From the NCBI GenBank assembly GCA_016208645.1, contig JACQXP010000009.1:1-6130 (forward strand): a DNA stretch of 6,130 nt, written 5' to 3'. Position 1 is the first letter of the stretch. Each line of letters begins with the position of its first letter. Source of the stretch: Candidatus Methylomirabilota bacterium. Its GTDB lineage: Bacteria > Methylomirabilota > Methylomirabilia > Methylomirabilales > 2-02-FULL-66-22. Positions 1 through 5,401 of the stretch are shown here, piece by piece. Under the pieces are notes generated by a model, which searched no databases, was not told where the DNA came from, and saw nothing but the letters and a program-made list of their open reading frames with translations. The position numbers were made by a program, and so were the translations under genes.

Positions 1-1
1 C

Positions 2-796
2 GCCGTGTTCACGGTGTTCTTTCTGTTCCCGCCCTACTGGATGGCGCTCACCTCCTTCAAGACGAATCAGGAGATCGAGAGCCTGAAGGGAATCCCCTTC
101 CTCATTCAACAGGGCGCCACGCTGAAGCATTACGTGGACCTGTTCACCAAAACCGACTTCCTCATCTACTTCAAGAACACGGCCATCATCGCGGTCCTCG
201 TCACGCTGCTCTCCATGGTCATCAGCATTTTGGCGGCTTATGCCCTCTCGCGACTCGGCTTCTGGGGTGCTGGCGTCCTGGGGACAGGGGTGTTCTTGAC
301 GTACCTGGTGCCCGACACCCTCCTGTTCATCCCGCTGTTCAAGATCATCGGCTGGCTCGGCCTGCTGAACTCGAAGTGGTCGCTGCTGCTGGTCTTCCCC
401 ACCGCCATCGTTCCGTTCTGCACCTGGATCCTGATCGGCTATTTCGCTTCGATCCCGCGCGAGCTGGACGACGCGGCGCTGGTGGATGGAGCCAACCACC
501 TCCAGATGCTGCTCCGCATCTTCCTTCCCGTGGCCCTGCCGGGGCTGGTGGCCGCGGGCATCTTTGCCTTCACCATCTCCTGGGCGGGCTTCCTGTACCC
601 GATGGCCTTCATCTTCTCCAGCCAGGAGCAGGTCCTGACCGTGGGCACGGTGACGTCGCTGATCAAGGGCGACGTCTACGCCTGGGGCGGGCTGATGGCC
701 GGCGCGCTGATGGCCTCCCTGCCGCCGGTCCTCCTCTACGTCTTCCTGATGGACTACTACATCTCCGGCCTGACCGCGGGCAGCACCAAGGCCTGA
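2..796 (+). CDS. Carbohydrate ABC transporter permease, MalG-like, 5'-truncated by the window edge
   Basis: This is the inner-membrane permease subunit of a binding-protein-dependent (sugar-type, MalG/UgpE-like) ABC importer. The reading frame is already open at the left edge. The first visible residues (FFLFPPYWMALTSFK) are the end of the first membrane helix and the 'TSFK' signature that normally sits about 30-40 residues into the protein, so the true start lies upstream; the in-frame GTG at 5 is unlikely to be the start. Counting from that GTG, hydrophobic segments lie at about residues 1-17, 58-82, 88-105, 124-145, 170-195 and 226-250. The cytoplasmic EAA loop that docks on the ATPase is clear at about 153-175 (ELDDAALVDGA, then RIFLPVALPGL). 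The gene ends in TGA at 794-796. The substrate cannot be told from this subunit. It precedes the F420 genes by a 206-base spacer and is probably the last gene of a separate uptake operon. Confidence 0.93.
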   Translation, partial: AVFTVFFLFPPYWMALTSFKTNQEIESLKGIPFLIQQGATLKHYVDLFTKTDFLIYFKNTAIIAVLVTLLSMVISILAAYALSRLGFWGAGVLGTGVFLTYLVPDTLLFIPLFKIIGWLGLLNSKWSLLLVFPTAIVPFCTWILIGYFASIPRELDDAALVDGANHLQMLLRIFLPVALPGLVAAGIFAFTISWAGFLYPMAFIFSSQEQVLTVGTVTSLIKGDVYAWGGLMAGALMASLPPVLLYVFLMDYYISGLTAGSTKA

Positions 797-853
797 AGCC
801 CCAGGGACCATCGCGGACCCGGCACGGCCCGCGCCCCCCTGGCGGATCCCCAG

Positions 854-899
854 CGGTTCCTTCCTCCCCACGGTTTAGTCGTGGCGGAGGAGGAATCCG
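854..899. terminator. Imperfect hairpin after the permease gene; possible terminator or IS200/IS605-like end remnant
   Basis: The arms at about 854-872 and 880-899 pair over roughly 17 bp with one-base bulges (the inner stem is CCACG/CGTGG), around the loop GTTTAGT. It lies 58 bases after the permease stop, so it could end that transcript, but there is no T-run after the stem, so it is not a classic intrinsic terminator. The CCACG...TTTAGTCGTGG core resembles hairpins seen at the ends of IS200/IS605-family elements, followed by a purine-rich GGAGGAGG stretch. No transposase or tnpB is present, so at most this is a relic. The hairpin itself is seen directly; the role is inferred. Confidence 0.45.
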
Positions 900-902
900 G
901 CA

Positions 903-926
903 GCCGGCCGCACCCCCGGGGCCGGC
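903..926. repeat. Short GC-rich inverted repeat in the permease-cofG spacer
   Basis: The 7-base arms GCCGGCC (903-909) and GGCCGGC (920-926) are perfect complements around a 10-base loop. It sits four bases after the larger hairpin at 854-899, so the two could stack in the same transcript. In DNA this GC-rich such a stem can arise by chance, and no role is claimed. Apart from these two hairpins and a weak promoter candidate, the spacer 797-1002 shows no gene. Confidence 0.4.
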
Positions 927-929
927 CTA

Positions 930-958
930 TTCCGAAATCCCGCCAACTGGAGTAAGAT
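930..958 (+). promoter_or_regulatory. Weak candidate sigma-70-type promoter ahead of cofG
   Basis: TAAGAT (953-958) matches the -10 consensus at 4 of 6 positions. It is preceded, with a 17-base spacer, by TTCCGA (930-935), which matches the -35 consensus at 3 of 6. It lies in the most AT-rich part of the spacer, about 45 bases upstream of the cofG start and after the putative end of the permease operon, where a promoter for the F420 operon would be expected. The match is weak and could be chance. Confidence 0.25.
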
Positions 959-989
959 CAGCGGCCCGACCCGAAGGTGGGGTCAGGGC

Positions 990-995
990 AAGGGG
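990..995 (+). promoter_or_regulatory. Ribosome binding site that decides the cofG start
   Basis: AAGGGG lies 7 bases before the GTG at 1003. This favours GTG 1003 over the next in-frame GTG at 1015, for which the same site would be about 19 bases away, and over any longer form reaching back into the permease gene. Confidence 0.55.
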
Positions 996-1002
996 TCTCC
1001 GT

Positions 1003-2214
1003 GTGACCTCCCCTGTGACTTCGAGAGACGATCAGCGGCTCGGCCTGGCCCTGGACCGTGCGGCGGCCGGGCGAGGCCTTTCGCGGGAGGCGGCGATCCA
1101 CCTGCTGGAGCCGTCGGCGCCTCTGGAACCGTTGCTGGCGGCCGCAACGGCGCTGCGGGACCGGGGCAGGGGGAGAATCATCACCTATTCCCGCAAGGTC
1201 TTCCTGCCCCTGACCAACCTGTGCCGGGACCGCTGCGGCTATTGCACGTTCCGGCGCGATCCGGGAGACCCGGACGGCTGGGTCATGACGCCGGAACAGG
1301 TGCTGGAGGTGGTCGAGGAGGGGGCGCGGCTCGGCTGCACGGAAGCCCTGTTCAGCCTGGGGGATGCCCCCGAGGCCGTGTTTCTCGAGGCCAGGGCGAT
1401 CCTCCTGCGCCTGGGGTACCGGCGGACGCTGGAGTACCTGCGTGCGGCCTGCGCGCTGGTCCTGGAACGCTCGCCGCTCTTTCCCCATGCGAATGCGGGT
1501 CTGATGGGCGAGCCGGACCTGCTTGCGCTCAAGCCTGTGAACGCGAGCATGGGCCTCATGTTGGAGTCTGTGAGTCCGCGATTGCTGGAGCCTGGTGGGC
1601 CGCATCATGGGGCCGTGACCAAGCATCCCCGGGCCCGCCTCCGCGTCATGGAGCTGGCGGGACAGATGAAGATCCCGTTCACCACGGGCCTGCTCATCGG
1701 CATCGGCGAGACCATCGCGGAGCGCGTGGACTCTTTGCTGTCCATCCGGGCGCTGCACGAGCGGCACGGCCACATCCAGGAGGTCATCATCCAGAACTTC
1801 CGGGCCAAGCCCACCATCCCCATGCGCGGCCATCCCGAACCCACGCTGGAGGAGATGCTGCGGACGACCGCCGTGGCCCGGCTGATCCTGGGGCCGTCCA
1901 TGAACCTCCAGGCCCCACCCAACCTGACGCAGGAGTACGGCCGCCTGCTGGAGGCCGGGATCAACGATTGGGGCGGGGTCTCGCCTCTTACCCGGGACTT
2001 CATCAACCCGGAGGCCCCCTGGCCGCACCTGGAGGCTCTACGTGGTGTCACGTCGGGCCGCGGATTCCTGTTGCGGCTGCGCTTGCCGGTGTATCCTGAA
2101 TACATTCTGGATCGGCCGGAGTACCTGCCGCCCGAGCTGGCCGAGCGCATTCGGGCGTCGGTGGATGGGGACGGGTTGGTTCCCGATAATGCAACCGCAA
2201 ATGAACGCAAATGA
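1003..2214 (+). CDS. cofG: Fo synthase subunit CofG (7,8-didemethyl-8-hydroxy-5-deazariboflavin synthase subunit 1)
   Basis: CofG is a cytoplasmic radical-SAM enzyme that closes the deazaflavin ring of Fo from the CofH product. The protein is 403 residues from the GTG at 1003. The motif YSRKVFLPLTNLC leads into the radical-SAM 4Fe-4S cluster CX3CX2C (C74, C78, C81; CRDRCGYC), followed by TFRR. The family motif GINDWGGVSPLT is at 319-330, then FINPEAPWP. A roughly 60-residue N-terminal region resembles the one on the CofH partner and on bacterial homologues. The conserved CofG C-terminus (LPVYPEYI...PPELAERIRA...DGLV) is complete. The last eight residues, NATANERK, and the TGA stop come from a dispersed repeat (2188-2223), so the native 3' end appears to have been replaced. 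It is the first gene of the cluster and is separate from cofH, unlike actinobacterial fbiC. Confidence 0.95.
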   Translation: MTSPVTSRDDQRLGLALDRAAAGRGLSREAAIHLLEPSAPLEPLLAAATALRDRGRGRIITYSRKVFLPLTNLCRDRCGYCTFRRDPGDPDGWVMTPEQVLEVVEEGARLGCTEALFSLGDAPEAVFLEARAILLRLGYRRTLEYLRAACALVLERSPLFPHANAGLMGEPDLLALKPVNASMGLMLESVSPRLLEPGGPHHGAVTKHPRARLRVMELAGQMKIPFTTGLLIGIGETIAERVDSLLSIRALHERHGHIQEVIIQNFRAKPTIPMRGHPEPTLEEMLRTTAVARLILGPSMNLQAPPNLTQEYGRLLEAGINDWGGVSPLTRDFINPEAPWPHLEALRGVTSGRGFLLRLRLPVYPEYILDRPEYLPPELAERIRASVDGDGLVPDNATANERK

Positions 2215-2223
2215 ACGCAAATG
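2188..2223. repeat. Dispersed repeat, copy 1, overlapping the 3' end of cofG
   Basis: This is a 36-base element starting AATGCAACCGCA and continuing as a near-tandem series of the 10-mer AATGAACGCA. It matches 4302-4337 at 34 of 36 positions. It supplies the last eight codons and the TGA stop (2212-2214) of cofG. Unlike copy 2, no complementary right arm follows within the spacer. Its low-complexity sequence and lower GC set it apart from the surrounding gene. Similar AACGCAAAT/GATGAACGCA repeats are, from general knowledge, scattered through many environmental bacterial genomes. Confidence 0.8.
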
Positions 2224-2261
2224 ATTTCCTCCGGGAGGATCGAAACGAGAATCCGAAAACT

Positions 2262-2293
2262 GACATCTGACGGCCGGAGGATTGTCAGTTGTC
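2262..2293. repeat. Hairpin-forming repeat-like sequence in the cofH leader
   Basis: GACATCTGAC (2262-2271) pairs with GTCAGTTGTC (2284-2293), 9 of 10 bases, around a 12-base loop. The outer flanks GAAAAC (2255-2260) and GTTTTC (2302-2307) can also pair across a bulge. The GACA/CTGAC character and lower GC resemble a second family of dispersed non-coding repeats and contrast with the genes around it. It ends about 30 bases before the cofH start codon, so it lies in the cofH 5' leader. Confidence 0.5.
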
Positions 2294-2324
2294 TGTCGTC
2301 TGTTTTCCATTGAAGGGAGTTCCC

Positions 2325-3395
2325 ATGGTGGCGACTGTCTTGCCATGTGATCCGGATACGGCGGTTCGAAGCGCATCCCCGATGATCGCGCGGATCCTGG
2401 AGCGGGCATTGGAGGGACGGGAACTCAGCCGCGAGGAGGGGTTGACTCTGGCGGAGATGGAGCCCGAGTCCCTGGGCGCCTTCGTGACCGTCGCAGACGA
2501 GATTCGCCGGCGCCGGGTGGGCGACCTCATCACCTACGTGGTGAACCGGAACATCAACTTCACCAACATCTGCATCATCGGCTGCAAGTTCTGCGCATTC
2601 AGCACGGGCCCCAATGCGGCCGACGCCTACGATCTGTCCTTCGAGGAGATCGCACGGAGGGCGGCCGAGGCATGGGCGCGAGGTGCCACGGAGGTCTGCG
2701 TCCAGGGGGGCCTGCCACGCGAACTGGAGGGCTCCCACTACCGGGACATCCTGCGGGCCATCAAGCGGGCCACGCCCGAGATCCACATCCACGCCTTCTC
2801 CCCCATGGAGGTGGTGTACGGCGTGGAGAAAACGGGGATGCCGCTCGCCGACTATCTTGCCATGCTGAAGGCCGAGGGGCTGGGCAGCCTGCCGGGGACG
2901 GCGGCCGAGATCCTGGACGATGACGTCCGCCAGCTCCTCTCGCGGAAGAAGGTGACGGTGACACAGTGGGTGGACGTCATCACGACCGCGCACCGCCTGG
3001 GCATCCCGACCACCTCGACCATGATGTACGGCCACGTGGAACAGCCGATCCACTGGATCAACCAGCTCTGCCTCCTGCGGGACCTCCAGAAAGATACGGG
3101 TGGGTTCACAGAATTCGTCCCGCTGGGTTTCGTCCACTTCAACACGCAACTGTTCCAGGAGGGAAAGTCCAGGACGGGCCCGACGGTGGAGGAGCACCTG
3201 AAGGTGCATGCGCTGGCCCGCCTCATGCTCCAGGGAGTGATTGACAACATCCAGGTGTCGTGGGTGAAGGCCACCGCGGGGGAGTACCTGCCGCCCGAGG
3301 AGTTTCACGCGCGGATCCGGGAGCTGGGCCGGATCCCGGCCGAGCGAAGCACGACCTACAAGCTGCTGAAGATCTTCCCTGGTCGTGCAAATTAG
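2325..3395 (+). CDS. cofH: Fo synthase subunit CofH (5-amino-6-(D-ribitylamino)uracil--L-tyrosine 4-hydroxyphenyl transferase)
   Basis: CofH is a cytoplasmic radical-SAM enzyme that joins the hydroxybenzyl part of tyrosine to 5-amino-6-ribitylaminouracil, giving the substrate of CofG. The protein is 356 residues. The start is ATG 2325, with AAGGGAG (2313-2319) five bases upstream; an in-frame TTG at 2289 lies inside a repeat hairpin and is rejected. The N-terminal helical region contains ALEGRELSREEGLTL. ITYVVNRNINFTNIC leads into CX3CX2C (C83, C87, C90; CIIGCKFC) and AFS. Downstream are QGG, HAFSPMEV, PGTAAEILDD, TTSTMMYGHVE (233-239 for MMYGHVE), FTEFVPLGFVHF (from 261) and NIQVSWVKA. These belong to CofH rather than to the related menaquinone enzymes MqnC/MqnE, and the neighbouring cofG confirms it. 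The gene ends in TAG at full length, without the repeat tail seen on cofG and npdG. Confidence 0.95.
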   Translation: MVATVLPCDPDTAVRSASPMIARILERALEGRELSREEGLTLAEMEPESLGAFVTVADEIRRRRVGDLITYVVNRNINFTNICIIGCKFCAFSTGPNAADAYDLSFEEIARRAAEAWARGATEVCVQGGLPRELEGSHYRDILRAIKRATPEIHIHAFSPMEVVYGVEKTGMPLADYLAMLKAEGLGSLPGTAAEILDDDVRQLLSRKKVTVTQWVDVITTAHRLGIPTTSTMMYGHVEQPIHWINQLCLLRDLQKDTGGFTEFVPLGFVHFNTQLFQEGKSRTGPTVEEHLKVHALARLMLQGVIDNIQVSWVKATAGEYLPPEEFHARIRELGRIPAERSTTYKLLKIFPGRAN

Positions 3396-3475
3396 AGATC
3401 CGCTGGCCATCACCCCCAAGGCCAGCCCTCCGGGCTGCGGGCCTCGTCGATGCCGGGGCGGCCTTGCTCCGGGTC

Positions 3476-3495
3476 GTCCCGCCCAGGGGCGGGAC
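3476..3495. repeat. Perfect 9-bp hairpin, inner arm 1 of the cofH-npdG spacer element
   Basis: GTCCCGCCC (3476-3484) and GGGCGGGAC (3487-3495) are exact complements with only two bases between them (in practice an 8-bp stem with a CAGG loop). It forms one arm of the nested structure at 3420-3574. Confidence 0.65.
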
Positions 3496-3502
3496 TCCGC
3501 GC

Positions 3503-3531
3503 CGCCGTCACGCCAGAGGCGTGACACGGCG
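3503..3531. repeat. 12-bp bulged hairpin, inner arm 2 of the cofH-npdG spacer element
   Basis: CGCCGTCACGCC (3503-3514) pairs with GGCGTG (3518-3523) plus ACGGCG (3526-3531), with the two bases AC bulged out and a three-base AGA loop. An alternative register gives an uninterrupted 8-bp stem, GTCACGCC/GGCGTGAC (3507-3514 and 3518-3525). It sits seven bases after arm 1 and repeats its plan (GTC-C-CGCC, short purine loop, GGCG-GAC). Confidence 0.65.
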
Positions 3532-3656
3532 ACCGGAACCGGCCGCCCCCGCGGACCCGCGCCTTGGGCTGGCCCCGGGGATTCGGCCATCGGGTAGACG
3601 TTTCTGTCTGATGATGAATCCCGAGGCGGCGGCCTGGCGGTCCAGAGGATGACCGA

Positions 3657-4328
3657 ATGCGTATCGCCATCGTCGGCGGAACCGGTAAGGAGGGACAGGG
3701 CTTGGGCAAGGGGTGGGCCCGCGCGGGCCAGGAGGTCATCATCGGCTCGCGGGTGCTGGAGCGGGCATTGCGCGCGGCCGAGGCCATCAATGCGGCCGCG
3801 GGGCGCAGGGCCGCCACCGGGATGCTGAACCGGGACGCGGCAGCGGCCGGGGAGATCGCGGTCCTCACGGTGCCCTACGACGCGCACGCCGAGACGCTCC
3901 AGGATATCCGAGAGGCCGTTCGGGGGAAGATCCTGGTGGACGTCACGGTCCCCGTGGACCCGGAGAAACCGCTCCGGTTGCGGATTCCCCCGGGAGGTTC
4001 GGCGACGGAAGAGGCGCAGTTCCTGCTCGGGCCCGGGACCCGGGTGGTGACCGCCTTCCAGAACATCTCCCATACGCATCTGGCCCACGGGGAGACGACC
4101 GCCTGCGACATCCTGGTCTGCGGCGATGATGCCGATGCCCGCCAGGACGTGATCAAGCTGGCGGGGATGCTGGGGCTTCGCGGGCTGGACGTGGGGCCGG
4201 CGAGGAATGCCAGGGTGGTCGAGGGCCTCACGATCCTCTTGATGGAGATCAACCGGCGCTACAAGGCGCGGGGGGCGGGGATCCGGATCACCGGAATTCC
4301 CAATGCAACCGCAGATGAACGCAAATAA
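3657..4328 (+). CDS. npdG: NADPH:F420 oxidoreductase NpdG (Fno)
   Basis: NpdG is a cytoplasmic enzyme that transfers hydride between NADPH and F420, linking the cofactor made by this cluster to the NADP pool. The protein is 223 residues, close to the family size. The start is ATG 3657, with AGAGGA (3644-3649) seven bases upstream. The N-terminal Rossmann fold carries GGTGKEGQGLG (7-17) and VIIGSR (27-32), where S31/R32 are placed to bind the NADP 2'-phosphate. The family motif TVPYDAHAETL is at 71-81, ILVDVTVP at about 92-99, and VVTAFQNISH at about 130-138 on the F420 side. The canonical C-terminus INRRYKARGAGIRITGI is intact. The extra residues PNATADERK, and the TAA stop, come mostly from repeat copy 2 (4302-4337). 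It is part of the F420 cluster but separated from cofH by a structured 261-base spacer. Confidence 0.93.
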   Translation: MRIAIVGGTGKEGQGLGKGWARAGQEVIIGSRVLERALRAAEAINAAAGRRAATGMLNRDAAAAGEIAVLTVPYDAHAETLQDIREAVRGKILVDVTVPVDPEKPLRLRIPPGGSATEEAQFLLGPGTRVVTAFQNISHTHLAHGETTACDILVCGDDADARQDVIKLAGMLGLRGLDVGPARNARVVEGLTILLMEINRRYKARGAGIRITGIPNATADERK

Positions 4329-4407
4329 ACGCAAATGGCCAACTTGGACGGGTCAGAGGAAGAATGAGCCATATCTGTGTTGATCTGCGTGTATCTGTGG
4401 TTGCATT
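4302..4407. repeat. Dispersed repeat, copy 2, forming a long imperfect hairpin over the npdG stop
   Basis: The left arm (4302-4339) starts AATGCAACCGCAGATGAACG. The right arm (4368-4407), read on the opposite strand, starts AATGCAACCACAGATACACG. The arms pair imperfectly over almost 40 bases around a 28-base loop (4340-4367). The first 36 bases match copy 1 at 2188-2223 with two differences. The left arm encodes the last eight npdG residues and the TAA stop (4326-4328). The element fills most of the npdG-cofD spacer and ends about 43 bases before the likely cofD start. No transposase is encoded. It could also reduce transcription into cofD or stabilise the npdG mRNA, though neither can be read from sequence. 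Confidence 0.8.
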
Positions 4408-4450
4408 GTTTTGAGGCTGATTCCTTGTGAGCGAGGGTCCGGGACAGGTT

Positions 4451-5401
4451 ATGCGCATCGCGGTGCTGGCCGGCGGGGTGGGCGGGTCGAAATTCCTCTG
4501 GGGGCTGGCGCAGGAGGTGGGCGAGGAATCGCTCAGCGCCATTGTCAACACGGGGGACGACATCGAGCTTCACGGGCTCAGGATCAGCCCGGACGTGGAC
4601 ATCGTCACCTATACGCTGGCCGGCCTCGTGGACCCGGACAAGGGCTGGGGATTCGCAGGCGACACGTTCCACTGCATGGAGGTGCTGGCGAAATACGGCC
4701 AGCCCGCCTGGTTCAATCTGGGCGATCGGGACCTGGGGACGCACCTCTTCCGGACCCTGGCCCTCCGGCAGGGACGACGCCCGACCGAGGTCGCGGGCGC
4801 GATCCGGCGGGCGCTGGGCGTCCGGGTGCGCGTCCTGCCCATGAGCGACGATCCCGTTACCACGCACATCCTGGTGGGCGATGGCCCGATCCGGCACCTG
4901 CACTTCCAGGAATACCTGGTGCAGCGGGGAGCGGTTGACGAGATCCGCGGGATCGAATACCGGGGGAGCGCTCGCGCCCACCCGAGCCCGGAGGTCCTGG
5001 CCGCGCTCCGCGAGGCCGAGGCGATCTTCCTCGCACCCAGCAATCCGGTGGCCAGCCTCGGGCCCATCCTGGCCATTCCGGGAATCCGCGAGTGCCTGCA
5101 GAGCACGCGGGCGCCCATCGTCGCGATCAGCCCGGTGGTCGGCGGGCACTCCCTGAAGGGGCCCACCGACAAGTTCCTGCGCTGGGCCAAGGTCGAGGTC
5201 TCGCCCCTGGGGGCGGCGCGTCTCTACCACTCCGCCCTGAACGGCCTCGACGGGATGCTGATTGACAGGGCGGACGCGGGCGAGGCGGCGCGCATCGAAG
5301 AGCTGGGCATCCGGGTGCGCACGGAGGAGATCGTCATGCGCGGCCCCGAGGACAAGCGGCGGGTGGCCCGCGCGGCGGTGAAGTTCGTGGAGGAGCTGTG
5401 A
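4451..5401 (+). CDS. cofD: CofD, 2-phospho-L-lactate (or phosphoenolpyruvate) transferase
   Basis: CofD transfers the phospho-acid group from the GDP-activated intermediate made by CofC to Fo, giving F420-0 (or dehydro-F420-0 where phosphoenolpyruvate is used, as in actinobacterial FbiA). The protein is 316 residues, the usual size. Motifs are GGVGGSKFLWGL (8-19), NTGDDIELHGLRISPDVD (from 33), YTLAG, FNLGDRDLGTH (from 88), MSDDPVTTH (from 131), APSNP (195-199) and SPVVGGHSLKGPTDK. ATG 4451 is chosen because MRIAVLAGGVGG aligns with the normal CofD N-terminus. An in-frame GTG at 4427 would add eight residues and cannot be excluded, as neither start has a strong ribosome binding site. The stop TGA (5399-5401) overlaps the next start in a GTGA arrangement, suggesting translational coupling. 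The sequence does not reveal which phospho-acid is used. Confidence 0.94.
   Translation: MRIAVLAGGVGGSKFLWGLAQEVGEESLSAIVNTGDDIELHGLRISPDVDIVTYTLAGLVDPDKGWGFAGDTFHCMEVLAKYGQPAWFNLGDRDLGTHLFRTLALRQGRRPTEVAGAIRRALGVRVRVLPMSDDPVTTHILVGDGPIRHLHFQEYLVQRGAVDEIRGIEYRGSARAHPSPEVLAALREAEAIFLAPSNPVASLGPILAIPGIRECLQSTRAPIVAISPVVGGHSLKGPTDKFLRWAKVEVSPLGAARLYHSALNGLDGMLIDRADAGEAARIEELGIRVRTEEIVMRGPEDKRRVARAAVKFVEEL

Larger units (their letters stand above)
3420..3574. repeat. Nested inverted-repeat (branched, multi-hairpin) element between cofH and npdG
   Basis: The 261-base spacer 3396-3656 has no credible gene but folds on itself. The outer arms GGCCAGCCC (3420-3428) and GGGCTGGCC (3566-3574) are perfect complements. 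A middle stem pairs GGGGCGGCC (3455-3463) with GGCCGCCCC (3541-3549) and continues as TCCGG (3468-3472) with CCGGA (3533-3537). Inside sit two separate perfect or near-perfect hairpins (3476-3495 and 3503-3531). The result is a cloverleaf-like, two-armed structure. It could be a REP/BIME-like dispersed palindromic element or a structured leader or processing site. No T-run follows any stem, so an ordinary terminator is unlikely. The pairing is visible directly; the function is unknown. Confidence 0.55.

Noticed and set aside
966..985. GACCC/GGGTC inverted repeat near the cofG start as an operator
   Set aside because: It is only a 5-bp stem in very GC-rich sequence, easily explained by chance.
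376..1002. Upstream extension of the cofG frame into the permease gene (from ATG 376)
   Set aside because: This part is out of frame with the well-supported permease, is low-complexity Arg/Pro/Gly-rich, and has no CofG homology. GTG 1003 with AAGGGG upstream is the sensible start.
2188..2223. Tandem AATGAACGCA units considered as a CRISPR or iteron array
   Set aside because: There are only about three contiguous 10-base units with no spacers and no replication gene nearby, and the full element recurs as a hairpin repeat at 4302-4407.
2289..2324. TTG 2289 as the start of cofH
   Set aside because: It lies inside a repeat hairpin with no ribosome binding site, while ATG 2325 has AAGGGAG at the right distance and fits the family N-terminus.
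3396..3656. Small plus- and minus-strand open frames in the cofH-npdG spacer
   Set aside because: They are Arg/Gly/Pro-rich, run over the palindromic element, overlap each other on both strands, and lack a convincing start or any recognisable motif.
1605..4334. A 909-codon open frame on the minus strand covering cofG, cofH and npdG
   Set aside because: It is antisense to three genes with clear family motifs, its translation is Arg/His/Pro-rich with no recognisable domain, and long antisense frames are expected in GC-rich coding DNA. Parts of it (such as FAFICG near the repeat) are just translated repeat.
4259..5230. Minus-strand frame opposite cofD with NHRYTQINTD-like peptide
   Set aside because: It is antisense to cofD, and the peptide comes from translating the hairpin repeat at 4302-4407. 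Such peptides are common spurious calls from this kind of repeat.
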